From NCBI RefSeq assembly GCF_010731895.1, contig NZ_AP022596.1, positions 5,890,001 to 5,954,000 of the forward strand: DNA of 64,000 nucleotides, read 5' to 3'. Positions 17,363 through 25,652 of this stretch are shown here, piece by piece. The first letter of the stretch is position 1; each line of letters starts with the position of its first letter. The position numbers and the translations under genes are program-made. The notes below the pieces were generated by a model. It saw only the letters and a program-made list of their open reading frames with translations. It ran no database searches and was not told the DNA's origin. Source of the stretch: Mycolicibacterium helvum. GTDB lineage: Bacteria; Actinomycetota; Actinomycetes; Mycobacteriales; Mycobacteriaceae.

Positions 17363-17387
17363 CGAATGGAGTTGTTAGGCAGCCTGA

Positions 17388-18839
17388 TTAAGCGTTGCCC
17401 GCCAGCTTCTCACGGAGAGCCGCGAGCTGAGCATCGCTGGCCAGCGAACCGCCGGCCGACTCACCCGAGCTCGATGACGAGGAGGAACCGTTGGCCGTCG
17501 CGGGACGGCTGGCGGCCTCGGCCTCGGCAGCGGCGAACTTCTCCATCTGCGTGGTGTGCATCTTGTGCCGGCGCTCGGCCTCCGCGTAGCGGGCCTCCCA
17601 CTCGGTGCGCTGCTTGTCGAAGCCCTCGAGCCATTCGTTGGTCTCGGCGTCGAAGCCCTCCGGGAAGATGTAGTTCCCGGCGTCGTCGTAGCTGTCGGCC
17701 ATACCGTACTTCGAGGGGTCGAACTCCTCGGTGTAGTCCTCGTTGGCCTGCTTGAGGCTCAGCGAGATGCGGCGGCGCTCCAGGTCGATGTCGATGACCT
17801 TGACCATCGCGTCGTCACCGACCTGCACGACCTGATCCGGCACCTCGACGTGGCGCTCAGCCAGCTCGGAGATGTGCACCAGACCCTCGATGCCCTCTTC
17901 GACACGGACGAACGCACCGAACGGCACCAGCTTGGTGACCTTGCCCGGAACGATCTGGCCGATCGCGTGGGTGCGAGCGAAGTGACGCCACGGGTCTTCC
18001 TGGGTGGCCTTCAGCGACAGCGAAACCCGCTCGCGGTCCATGTCGACGTCGAGCACCTCCACGGTGACCTCGTCGCCCACCTGAACCACCTCGGACGGGT
18101 GATCGATGTGCTTCCAGGACAGCTCGGAAACGTGCACCAGGCCGTCGACCCCACCAAGATCGACGAACGCGCCGAAGTTGACGATCGAGGACACGACACC
18201 CTTGCGGATGGCGCCCTTCTGCAGCTGGTTGAGGAATTCGCTGCGGACCTCGGACTGGGTCTGCTCCAGCCAGGCACGACGGGACAGCACCACGTTGTTG
18301 CGGTTCTTGTCCAGCTCGATGATCTTGGCCTCGATCTCCTTGCCGATGTACGGCTGGAGATCGCGGACCCGACGCATCTCGACCAGCGACGCGGGCAGGA
18401 AGCCGCGCAGGCCGATATCGAGGATCAGGCCGCCCTTGACGACCTCGATGACGGTGCCCTTGACGGCCTCGTCCTTCTCCTTGAGTGCCTCGATGGTGCC
18501 CCAGGCACGCTCGTACTGAGCGCGCTTCTTGGACAGGATCAGGCGGCCTTCTTTGTCCTCTTTGGTGAGGACGAGGGCTTCCACCTCATCGCCGACGGAC
18601 ACAACCTCATTGGGGTCGACGTCGTGCTTGATGGAGAGTTCGCGAGAAGGAATGACACCTTCAGTCTTGTAGCCGATATCGAGCAAGACTTCGTCACGGT
18701 CAACCTTGACGATGGTCCCTTCGACGATGTCGCCATCGTTGAAGTATTTGATGGTCTTGTCGATGGCGGCGAGAAAATCCTCCGCTGAGCCGATGTCATT
18801 GAGGGCTACTTGCGGCGAGGTGGCGACGGGACTTGGCAT
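17388..18839 (-). CDS. rpsA: 30S ribosomal protein S1
   Basis: 483 aa; RNA-binding ribosomal protein that helps mRNA docking, with a possible role in trans-translation. Four S1/OB repeats can be traced, beginning near residues 35, 120, 205 and 290 (e.g. GTIVKVDRDEVLLDIGYKTEG, GVVSSIVNFGAFVDLGGVDGLVHVSELSW, GKVTKLVPFGAFVRVEEGIEGLVHISELA). The C-terminal tail is Ser-rich and ends in LREKLAGNA, the mycobacterial arrangement in a protein shorter than the six-repeat E. coli form. The 189 bases upstream hold its promoter and leader. Confidence 0.97.
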   Translation of the reverse strand: MPSPVATSPQVALNDIGSAEDFLAAIDKTIKYFNDGDIVEGTIVKVDRDEVLLDIGYKTEGVIPSRELSIKHDVDPNEVVSVGDEVEALVLTKEDKEGRLILSKKRAQYERAWGTIEALKEKDEAVKGTVIEVVKGGLILDIGLRGFLPASLVEMRRVRDLQPYIGKEIEAKIIELDKNRNNVVLSRRAWLEQTQSEVRSEFLNQLQKGAIRKGVVSSIVNFGAFVDLGGVDGLVHVSELSWKHIDHPSEVVQVGDEVTVEVLDVDMDRERVSLSLKATQEDPWRHFARTHAIGQIVPGKVTKLVPFGAFVRVEEGIEGLVHISELAERHVEVPDQVVQVGDDAMVKVIDIDLERRRISLSLKQANEDYTEEFDPSKYGMADSYDDAGNYIFPEGFDAETNEWLEGFDKQRTEWEARYAEAERRHKMHTTQMEKFAAAEAEAASRPATANGSSSSSSSGESAGGSLASDAQLAALREKLAGNA

Positions 18840-19016
18840 ATTGTTGGGTTGCTCCGGACAGCTTCAATCGTAGGGACAGTGTGGTGGTGCTTGTAGAGAA
18901 GTACCCGCAGAGTGCACACAGGTACTGTCCGAGCCTACTCGACTAGGCGCACGCTGGACAAACCCGGGCCTGTGAGCCCGCTGTGGGCCACCCGTCCGTA
19001 GCCACCCCGGCGCCAC

Positions 19017-19022
19017 TAATCT
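19017..19022 (+). promoter_or_regulatory. -10 of leaderless prsW-like gene
   Basis: TAATCT is followed by exactly six bases (GCAGGG) and the GTG at 19029. The GGGG overlapping the start codon is too close to act as a ribosome site. Confidence 0.45.
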
Positions 19023-19028
19023 GCAGGG

Positions 19029-20195
19029 GTGAACAGCCCAGGGATGCCGCCACCGCCCCACGCCGTGGCCCCGCCGGTGCCCCGAGCGATCCGCAAGGTC
19101 GGCGCACCCCTGGCGGTCATCATCGTTCTCGGCACCATCGCCGGATTGATCCTGGTCCTGCTGACCGCCGTGAACCCCGTCGGCACGGCGATCGGGTTCG
19201 CCCTGGCCACGGTGGCGCTGATCCTGGTCCTGCTGGCCTATCTCTGGCTGGACCGTTGGGAGCCCGAGCCGCCGCGGCTGCTGATCCTGGCCTTCCTGTG
19301 GGGCGCTTCGGTGGCGGTCGTGGTCTCGGTTGCACTGGAGATGGTCGTCGACGCGGCGGTGAACAGCGGCGGGGCGGACTCCAGCCCAATCACCATCGCA
19401 TTGGGCGCCCCGGTGGTCGAAGAGGCCGCCAAGGGTCTGTTCCTGCTCATCATGATGACCGGCGCGCGGCGCAATGAACTCAATTCTCTGACCGACTGCC
19501 TGGTCTATGCGGGGGTGACGGCGATCGGATTCGCCTGGCTGGAGAACATCTTCTACATCGCCGACGGCGCGTCGCTGTCCGATTCGCTTCTCACCGCGGG
19601 GATACGCCTCGTGATGGGGCCGTTTGCTCACCCACTGTTCACCACGTTCACCGCGATTGGCGTGTATTTCGCTCTGCAGCAACGTAATCGGCTGACAAAG
19701 GCGGGCTGCGTTCTGATCGGCTATCTCGGCGCGGTGATCATGCACGGGTTGTGGAACGGCTCGGCACTGCTGGGCGCGGGTGCCTACTTCGGGCTGTACT
19801 TCGTGTGGATGATGCCGGTGTTCATCCTGGCCGTGACGCTGGCCGTGCGCAGCCGCCGGCGCGAGCAGCGCATCGTGGCCGAGAAGCTGCCCGGCATGGT
19901 CGCCGCCGGCCTGATCACGCCGACCGAGGCCGGCTGGCTGGGGACGATCCACACTCGCAAGCAGGTGGTCGCCGCGGCCACCGGATACGGCGGGCGCCCG
20001 GCCGGGCGCGGGGTGAAAAAATTCGCCATCCAGGTCGTCGAGCTGGCGTTTGTGCGCGACCGCATCGACCGTGGCTTCGGTGACGCCCGAGTATTCGCCT
20101 TACAGCAACTGGAGGTGGACGGCGTCGTCGCCGCCCGGGCGGCCGCCGGGCCCGTGCTGCACTGGCTGAACGGCTACCGCCCACCCGTTGCCTAG
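19029..20195 (+). CDS. PrsW-family intramembrane metalloprotease
   Basis: 388-aa polytopic protein with the PrsW signature residues: EExxK (Glu131-Glu132-Ala-Ala-Lys), E in LENIFY (Glu172), H in FAHPLF (His201) and H in IMHGLWNG (about 239). In Bacillus PrsW cleaves an anti-sigma factor; here no anti-sigma factor lies next to it, so the target is unknown. The N-terminus is a short Pro-rich cytosolic tail, then about 8 helices, then a cytosolic C-terminal region of roughly 120 residues that most PrsW proteins lack. It converges with polA (6 bases between stops). Confidence 0.87.
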   Translation: MNSPGMPPPPHAVAPPVPRAIRKVGAPLAVIIVLGTIAGLILVLLTAVNPVGTAIGFALATVALILVLLAYLWLDRWEPEPPRLLILAFLWGASVAVVVSVALEMVVDAAVNSGGADSSPITIALGAPVVEEAAKGLFLLIMMTGARRNELNSLTDCLVYAGVTAIGFAWLENIFYIADGASLSDSLLTAGIRLVMGPFAHPLFTTFTAIGVYFALQQRNRLTKAGCVLIGYLGAVIMHGLWNGSALLGAGAYFGLYFVWMMPVFILAVTLAVRSRRREQRIVAEKLPGMVAAGLITPTEAGWLGTIHTRKQVVAAATGYGGRPAGRGVKKFAIQVVELAFVRDRIDRGFGDARVFALQQLEVDGVVAARAAAGPVLHWLNGYRPPVA

Positions 20196-20201
20196 CGGGC
20201 G

Positions 20202-22946
20202 TTAGTGCGCCGCCGCGTCCCAGCTACGGCCGTAGCCCACCGACACCTCGAGCGGCACGTCCAGCGGGTAGGCACCGCCCATCTTGTCGCGAACCAGCGC
20301 CTCGACCGCGTCGCGCTCCCCCGGCGCGACTTCGAGTAGCAACTCATCGTGCACCTGCAGCAGCATCCGAGATTTCAGCGCCGAGGTGCGCAGCGCCTCG
20401 TCGACCCGGATCATCGCAACCTTGATGATGTCGGCCGCGCTGCCCTGGATCGGAGCGTTGAGCGCGGCCCGCTCGGCAGCCTCCCGCACGTTGCGGTTGC
20501 TGCTGTCCAATTCCGGCAGGTAGCGGCGCCGGCCCAGCACCGTGGAGGTGTAACCGTCCTTCCGGGCCTGGTCGACCACGGACTGCAGGTAGTCGCGCAC
20601 CCCGCCGAACCGGGCGAAGTACTGGTCCATCTGGTCTTTGGCCTCTTCGTTGGAGATCTTCAGCTGCGACGCCAGACCGTAGGCCGACAGCCCGTAGGCC
20701 AGTCCGTAGGACATTGCTTTGACCCGCCTGCGGAGCTCGGGCGTGACCTCGGAAATCTCCACACCGAACGCCCGCGACGCGACGAACGAATGCAGGTCTT
20801 CCCCGGTGTTGAACGCCTCGATGAGGCCGGCGTCCTTGGACAGGTGGGCCATGATCCGCATCTCGATCTGGCTGTAATCGGCTGTCATCAGCTCGGCGTA
20901 CTCGATCCCACCGCCGGAACCGACCACGAACGCGTCCCGGATCTCCCGGCCCGCTTCGGTGCGGATCGGAATGTTCTGCAGGTTCGGCTCGGTGGAGGAC
21001 AACCGGCCGGTTGCCGCGATGGTCTGGTTGAAGGTGGTGTGAATGCGGTCGTCGGCGGCGACGGCGTTGAGCAGACCGTCCACGGTGACCTTTAGCCGGG
21101 TGACATCGCGGTGAGTCAGCAGGTGCTGAAGGAAGGGGTGGCCGGTCTTGTCGTACAGCCCCTGCAGCGCGTCGGCGTCGGTGGTGTAGCCGGTCTTGGT
21201 GCGCTTGGTCTTGGGCATCTCCAGCTCGTCGAACAGCACGGCCTGCAACTGCTTGGGCGACCCGAGGTTGATCTGTTTGCCGATCACGGCGTATGCGGCT
21301 TCGGCCGCATCGCGGATCGCGTTGCCGAATGTGCTCTGCAGTTGCCGCAGCTGGTCGAGGTCGACCGCGATCCCGACCGATTCCAGACCGGCGAGCACCG
21401 TCTGCACCGGCAGCTCCATCTCGGCGAGCAGCTCCGCGGAGTCGATGCGGGTCAGCTCCTCGTCGAGCGCATCAGCCAGATCGGTCACGGCCCTGGCCCG
21501 CAGGATCAGCGTCTGCACCGCCTGATCGTCGACGCCGTCAGTGTCGTCGAGTAGTGAAAGCTGTTGCTGTTCAGGGTTGTCGGCCCGCAGCTCACGGCGC
21601 AAGTACCGCAACGAGAGATCATCGAGGGTGAAGCTGCGCTGACCGGGCCGCACCAGGTAGGCGGCCAGCGCGGTGTCGGAGGTGACCCCCGCCAACGTCC
21701 AGCCGCGGCCGGCCAGATCATGGATCGCCAGTTTGGCCTCGTGTAGTGCCTTCGGTTGGTCCGCCGCGGCCAGCCACCCGCCCAGTGCCGCTTCGTCCTC
21801 GGCGGTCAGTGTGGTGGTGTCGATGTAACAACCCTCACCGTCGGCGGCGGCGATCGCCACGGCCGTCGCATCGCCGTCGTAGGCCAGGTGTGTGCCCACC
21901 ACGGCCAGCCCGCAGCGCGCACCGCTGGAGGCATGTTCGGCCAGCCAGGCAGCCACCGCGCCCGGCTCCAGCGCGCCGCCGCGCACGTCGAATCCTTCGT
22001 CGACCTCGGGGTCGGCCGAGGCGAGGGTGTCAAACAGCCGGTCCCGCAGGACCCGGAACTCCAGATCGTCGAAGAGCCGGTGGATCTGGTCGCGGTCCCA
22101 TGGCTGCATCCGCAGGGTGTCCGGCGTCTGGGCGAGCGGGACGTCCTTGACCAGCTCGGTGAGGTCCCGATTGAGTATGACGCTGCCGAGGTGGGCGCGC
22201 AGCGCGTCGCCGACCTTGCCCTTGACCGCGTCGACGTTGTCGACCAGCGACTGCAGCGAGCCGTACTCGACGATCCATTTGGTGGCGGTCTTCTCCCCGA
22301 CACCGGGAATGCCGGGCAGGTTGTCGCTCGGATCGCCACGCAGCGCCGCGAAGTCGGGGTACTGCCGCGGGGTCAGCCCATACTTGGCCTCGACCGCCTC
22401 GGGGGTGAAACGGGTCAACTCGCTGACACCCTTGATCGGGTACAGGACGGTGACGTCTTGGCTGACCAGTTGCAGTGAGTCGCGGTCACCGGTGACCACC
22501 AGGACCCGGTAGCCCTCGTTCTCGCCCTGGGTAGCCAGGGTGGCGATGATGTCGTCGGCCTCGAACCCGGGCTCCGCGAGCACCGTGATGCCCAGCGCGA
22601 CAAGCACTTCCTTGGTGATGTCGATCTGGCCGCGGAACTCGTCCGGGGTGCTCGACCGGTTGGCCTTGTACTCCGGGAACTTCTCGGAGCGGTGGGTCTG
22701 GCGGGAGACGTCGAAGGCCGCGGCGACGTGGGTGGGCTGCTCGTCGCGCAACAGGTTGATCAGCATGGCGGTGAACCCGTAGACCGCGTTGGTGGTCAGC
22801 CCGTTCTTCGTCTTGAAGTTCTCGGCGGGCAACGCGTAGAACGCCCGGAAGGCCAGCGAGTTGCCGTCCAACAGCATCAACGTCGATTTGGTGTCGACGC
22901 CGGATTTTGCCGAGGGGGCCGCAGTGGCGGTCTTGGTGGGGCTCAC
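20202..22946 (-). CDS. polA: DNA polymerase I
   Basis: 914 aa; repair and Okazaki-fragment polymerase. Residues 1-300 form the 5'-3' flap exonuclease (LLDGNSLAFRAFYAL, EADDIIAT, GDRDSLQLV, GIPGVGEKTA). The middle domain (about 310-500) lacks the DxE motif of a working 3'-5' proofreading site, as in other mycobacterial PolI. The polymerase domain has motif A DYSQIEMR, motif B RRRVKAMSYGLAYG and motif C VHDELLLE. I start at the GTG at 22946 (VSPTKT...), preceded at seven bases by TAGAGT (22954-22959). A start at 22976 would contain this -10 and overlap the LysR gene end. Confidence 0.96.
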   Translation of the reverse strand: MSPTKTATAAPSAKSGVDTKSTLMLLDGNSLAFRAFYALPAENFKTKNGLTTNAVYGFTAMLINLLRDEQPTHVAAAFDVSRQTHRSEKFPEYKANRSSTPDEFRGQIDITKEVLVALGITVLAEPGFEADDIIATLATQGENEGYRVLVVTGDRDSLQLVSQDVTVLYPIKGVSELTRFTPEAVEAKYGLTPRQYPDFAALRGDPSDNLPGIPGVGEKTATKWIVEYGSLQSLVDNVDAVKGKVGDALRAHLGSVILNRDLTELVKDVPLAQTPDTLRMQPWDRDQIHRLFDDLEFRVLRDRLFDTLASADPEVDEGFDVRGGALEPGAVAAWLAEHASSGARCGLAVVGTHLAYDGDATAVAIAAADGEGCYIDTTTLTAEDEAALGGWLAAADQPKALHEAKLAIHDLAGRGWTLAGVTSDTALAAYLVRPGQRSFTLDDLSLRYLRRELRADNPEQQQLSLLDDTDGVDDQAVQTLILRARAVTDLADALDEELTRIDSAELLAEMELPVQTVLAGLESVGIAVDLDQLRQLQSTFGNAIRDAAEAAYAVIGKQINLGSPKQLQAVLFDELEMPKTKRTKTGYTTDADALQGLYDKTGHPFLQHLLTHRDVTRLKVTVDGLLNAVAADDRIHTTFNQTIAATGRLSSTEPNLQNIPIRTEAGREIRDAFVVGSGGGIEYAELMTADYSQIEMRIMAHLSKDAGLIEAFNTGEDLHSFVASRAFGVEISEVTPELRRRVKAMSYGLAYGLSAYGLASQLKISNEEAKDQMDQYFARFGGVRDYLQSVVDQARKDGYTSTVLGRRRYLPELDSSNRNVREAAERAALNAPIQGSAADIIKVAMIRVDEALRTSALKSRMLLQVHDELLLEVAPGERDAVEALVRDKMGGAYPLDVPLEVSVGYGRSWDAAAH

Positions 22947-22956
22947 GCACCCAACT

Positions 22957-23847
22957 CTAGGCAACCGTGCCGACACCCAGACGGTCCCGGGCCATCCCGG
23001 CCAGCTCCCGGGCCGCCGGGCTCATCGGGCCGTGCGCACGCCAGGCGAACACGAGCCGCGCCCGCAGCGGAGGTGTGATCGGCAGCGGGTGCAGCCCTGC
23101 CCGTGCTGTCGCCACCATCCGCGGCAGCACTGCCACCCCCAGCCCGCGCTCGGCGAAGTCGGCAATGGCCGACGGCGTGCTGGCCTCGAGCGCCACCCGG
23201 ACACTGAGACCCGCTGCCGCACAAGCACTGTCGAGTTGACGCCGGATTCCGGTACCGCCGGGGAGCGCGATGACGGTGCGTTCGACCAGATCGGCCAACG
23301 TGATCGCGTGACGACTTGCCCACTCGTCATCCACGGCCACCGCGCCGACGATCGGCTCGTCGGTCACCACGACACCGTCGAGCCCGTCGGGCAACGCGTC
23401 GGGACCGACCGAGATGATCACGGCATCGAGCCGGCCGGACTGCACGCCTTCCACCAGGCCGGCGGTGTCGTCGGTGCCGAGAGTGACGTCGACGTGGGGA
23501 TGGGCCCGGTGGAAGTCGGCGAGCAATCCCGGCATGTCGACGTCGTGGGCGGTGACTGTTCCGATGGCGACCGATCCGCGGATCAGCGAGGCCACCTCGT
23601 CGACCGCGGCGCGCGCGTCGGCGACCGCGGCCAATGCCGCCCTGGCATACGGCAGCATCGCTTGGCCGGCTGCGGTCGGTCGCACCTCGCGGCGGGTCCG
23701 ATCCAGCAAGGGCTGGCCGACTTCGCGTTCCAGGCGGGCGATCTGCGCACTGACCGCAGGCTGGGCGACGAACTCCCGCTCGGCGGCGCGGGTGAAGTTC
23801 GCTTCCTCGACGACCGCGACGAAGTATTCGAGCTGCCGCAGTTCCAT
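22957..23847 (-). CDS. LysR-family transcriptional regulator
   Basis: 296 aa. The N-terminal winged helix (residues 1-62) reads MELRQLEYFVAVVEEANFTR ... QPAVSAQIARLEREVGQPLL, a standard LysR start, followed by a periplasmic-binding-like effector domain (about 90-290). It is divergent from the flavin monooxygenase, 71 bases between start codons, so that gene is the likely target and its substrate or product the likely inducer. The minus-strand start has TAAGCT six bases upstream (23854-23859), a probable leaderless promoter. Two adjacent dyads in the gap are candidate operators. Confidence 0.92.
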   Translation of the reverse strand: MELRQLEYFVAVVEEANFTRAAEREFVAQPAVSAQIARLEREVGQPLLDRTRREVRPTAAGQAMLPYARAALAAVADARAAVDEVASLIRGSVAIGTVTAHDVDMPGLLADFHRAHPHVDVTLGTDDTAGLVEGVQSGRLDAVIISVGPDALPDGLDGVVVTDEPIVGAVAVDDEWASRHAITLADLVERTVIALPGGTGIRRQLDSACAAAGLSVRVALEASTPSAIADFAERGLGVAVLPRMVATARAGLHPLPITPPLRARLVFAWRAHGPMSPAARELAGMARDRLGVGTVA

Positions 23848-23861
23848 AACGACAGCTTATG

Positions 23862-23884
23862 GTTTCAGAAACAAGAATGTCTTG
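23862..23884. promoter_or_regulatory. two adjacent dyads between LysR and monooxygenase genes
   Basis: GTTTC-A-GAAAC (23862-23872) is directly followed by CAAGA-ATG-TCTTG (23872-23884). Both are perfect inverted repeats and lie between the two divergent start codons, immediately behind the LysR gene's -10. LysR regulators bind tandem sites in such places; the assignment is by position. Confidence 0.45.
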
Positions 23885-23918
23885 GACTTATAGCCGGTGG
23901 GCATCGAACCTTGACGAC

Positions 23919-25061
23919 ATGACCCACAACGCTGTTCTCATCGCCGGAGCCGGGATCGGTGGCCTGACCACCGCGCTGGCCCTGCACGCCCGCGGCGTCG
24001 ACGTCGCCATCATGGACCGCGCCCGGACGCTGCGGCCTCTCGGAGTCGGGATCAACCTATTGCCACACGCCGTCCGCGAACTCACCGACCTCGGTTTGGG
24101 CGAAGCGTTGAACGAGATGGCGGTCGCACCACATTCCATCTGCTTCTACGGCCGCACCGGCGAGCTGTTGTTCCGAGAGCCGCGCGGGCTGGCCGCCAGC
24201 GACCCGCATCCGCAGCTGTCTGTCCACCGCGGTCGGTTGCAGATGCTGTTGCTCGAGGCGGTGAGCAGCCGTCTGGGCAGGTCCGCGGTGCAAGCCGGGA
24301 TCGGTGTCGACGGGTTCACCCAGGATGCGGGTCAGGTCCGGGTGCGGACCACGGCTGGGGCGCTATCCGGTGCCGTGCTGATCGGTGCCGACGGAATCGG
24401 CTCGACGGTGCGGGCCGCATTGCACCCCGGACCCGACCCGCTGATGTGGTCGGGCATCACGATGTACCGCGGCGCCGCGGCGATGCCGGCGTTCCTGGAC
24501 GGGCGCACCATGGCGATCATCAAGGGCGACAACGGCGTCGACCTCGTCACCTACCCGATCGGCGGCGACCTGGTCAACTGGGTGCTGCAGGTGCCAACCG
24601 GTGAACCCGGCGTGCTCGACGGCAACGCGCAGTGGAATCTGCCGGCCAACCCGGCCGAGGTGATCCGGCACCTGACCCACTGGAGGCTGGACTGGCTGGA
24701 CCTCGACACTCTGGTCACGCGCACCGAGAATATCTTCGCCTATCCGATGGTCGACCGAAACCCGTTGCCCTACTGGGGTGTCGGACGAGTCACACTGCTG
24801 GGCGACGCCGCCCATCCGATGTACCCGGTGGGAGCGAACGGCGGATCGCAGGCCATCGTCGATGCTCGGGTGTTGGCCGACGAATACGCCGTGCGCGGCG
24901 TCGACGGCTTGCGCCGCTATGAGAACCAGCGCAGACCCGAGACAGCAGAGGTAGTAACCGCCAATCGGCAGATGCACCGTGCGCTCAGCGAGGGCGCCGC
25001 CGACCTCGACCGCGTCACCCGCACGTACCGCTCCGACACCGCTCGGAGCAGGCGCGCATGA
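23919..25061 (+). CDS. FAD-dependent aromatic monooxygenase
   Basis: 380-aa flavoprotein of the p-hydroxybenzoate/salicylate hydroxylase group, which adds oxygen to aromatic or related rings using NAD(P)H. The N-terminal Rossmann motif is GAGIGGLTTALAL (about residues 8-20) ending in an acidic residue, and the second FAD motif is LLGDAAHPMYPVGANGG (about 290-306). The conserved DG near residue 157 (IGADGIGS) binds NAD(P)H and FAD. I chose the ATG at 23919, where the Rossmann fold begins; an earlier start at 23859 would cover the LysR promoter. The substrate is unknown. Confidence 0.9.
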   Translation: MTHNAVLIAGAGIGGLTTALALHARGVDVAIMDRARTLRPLGVGINLLPHAVRELTDLGLGEALNEMAVAPHSICFYGRTGELLFREPRGLAASDPHPQLSVHRGRLQMLLLEAVSSRLGRSAVQAGIGVDGFTQDAGQVRVRTTAGALSGAVLIGADGIGSTVRAALHPGPDPLMWSGITMYRGAAAMPAFLDGRTMAIIKGDNGVDLVTYPIGGDLVNWVLQVPTGEPGVLDGNAQWNLPANPAEVIRHLTHWRLDWLDLDTLVTRTENIFAYPMVDRNPLPYWGVGRVTLLGDAAHPMYPVGANGGSQAIVDARVLADEYAVRGVDGLRRYENQRRPETAEVVTANRQMHRALSEGAADLDRVTRTYRSDTARSRRA

Positions 25062-25153
25062 CCAGCTACGTCCTGCGACGGCAAGCACAATCTGCCGCGG
25101 GATAGTCCCGCGGGGTCGCCGAAAACTCAGCTGGATGCTTCGTCCCACTGAAC

Positions 25154-25167
25154 TGGAACATGTTTCA
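25154..25167. promoter_or_regulatory. KstR-like operator
   Basis: TGGAACATGTTTCA fits the KstR consensus TNNAACNNGTTNNA exactly, and the symmetry extends to ACTGGAACATGTTTCAGT (25152-25169) with one mismatched pair. It sits 20 bases upstream of the TACGAT -10 (25188-25193) of the DUF35 gene, over the -35 position, where a TetR-type repressor would block transcription. KstR controls cholesterol and steroid catabolism in mycobacteria. Confidence 0.7.
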
Positions 25168-25187
25168 GTCCTGCGCGAAGGATCGCC

Positions 25188-25193
25188 TACGAT
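25188..25193 (+). promoter_or_regulatory. -10 of leaderless DUF35-thiolase operon
   Basis: TACGAT, six bases, GTG at 25200. No ribosome site is visible, so a leaderless transcript is likely. Confidence 0.5.
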
Positions 25194-25199
25194 GACCTC

Positions 25200-25652
25200 G
25201 TGCCAGCATCTCCAGACGCCCCCACCCAACTACCGGCAATCGACGGATGGTGGGACCACGACGACGCCGGTGTGCCGCATCTGATCGGCGCGAAATGCCC
25301 ACAGTGCGCGACTTACGTTTTCCCGCCGCGGGCCAACAACTGCCCCAACCCGGCTTGCGACAGCGATGTGCTCGAAGCCGTCGCCCTGTCGCGACGGGGC
25401 ACGGTCTGGAGCTATACCGAGAACCGGTACAAGCCGCCACCGCCCTACCCGTCGCCCGACGAGTTCGAACCGTTCGCGGTGGCTGCCGTCCAGCTCGCCG
25501 ATGAGGGCCTGATCGTGCTGGGCAAGGTCGTCGAGGGCACCTTGGCCGCTGATCTGAAGGTCGGCATGGAGGTCGAGCTGACGACGATGCCGCTCTACAC
25601 CGATGACGACGGCGTCGAGCGCGTCACCTACGCCTGGGAGATTGCGAAATGA
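25200..25652 (+). CDS. DUF35 OB-fold zinc-ribbon protein, Rv1628c-like
   Basis: 150 aa. An N-terminal rubredoxin-like zinc ribbon holds four Cys (CPQC ... CPNPAC, about residues 36-59) and is followed by an OB-fold (about 75-150) with VWSYTENRY and LGKVVEG. DUF35 proteins work with thiolase-like partners in acyl-CoA and steroid side-chain metabolism, often as an acyl-CoA-binding subunit. Its stop overlaps the next gene's start (ATGA), a tight pair that matches Rv1628c-Rv1627c. Probably under KstR control (see 25154). Confidence 0.93.
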   Translation: MPASPDAPTQLPAIDGWWDHDDAGVPHLIGAKCPQCATYVFPPRANNCPNPACDSDVLEAVALSRRGTVWSYTENRYKPPPPYPSPDEFEPFAVAAVQLADEGLIVLGKVVEGTLAADLKVGMEVELTTMPLYTDDDGVERVTYAWEIAK

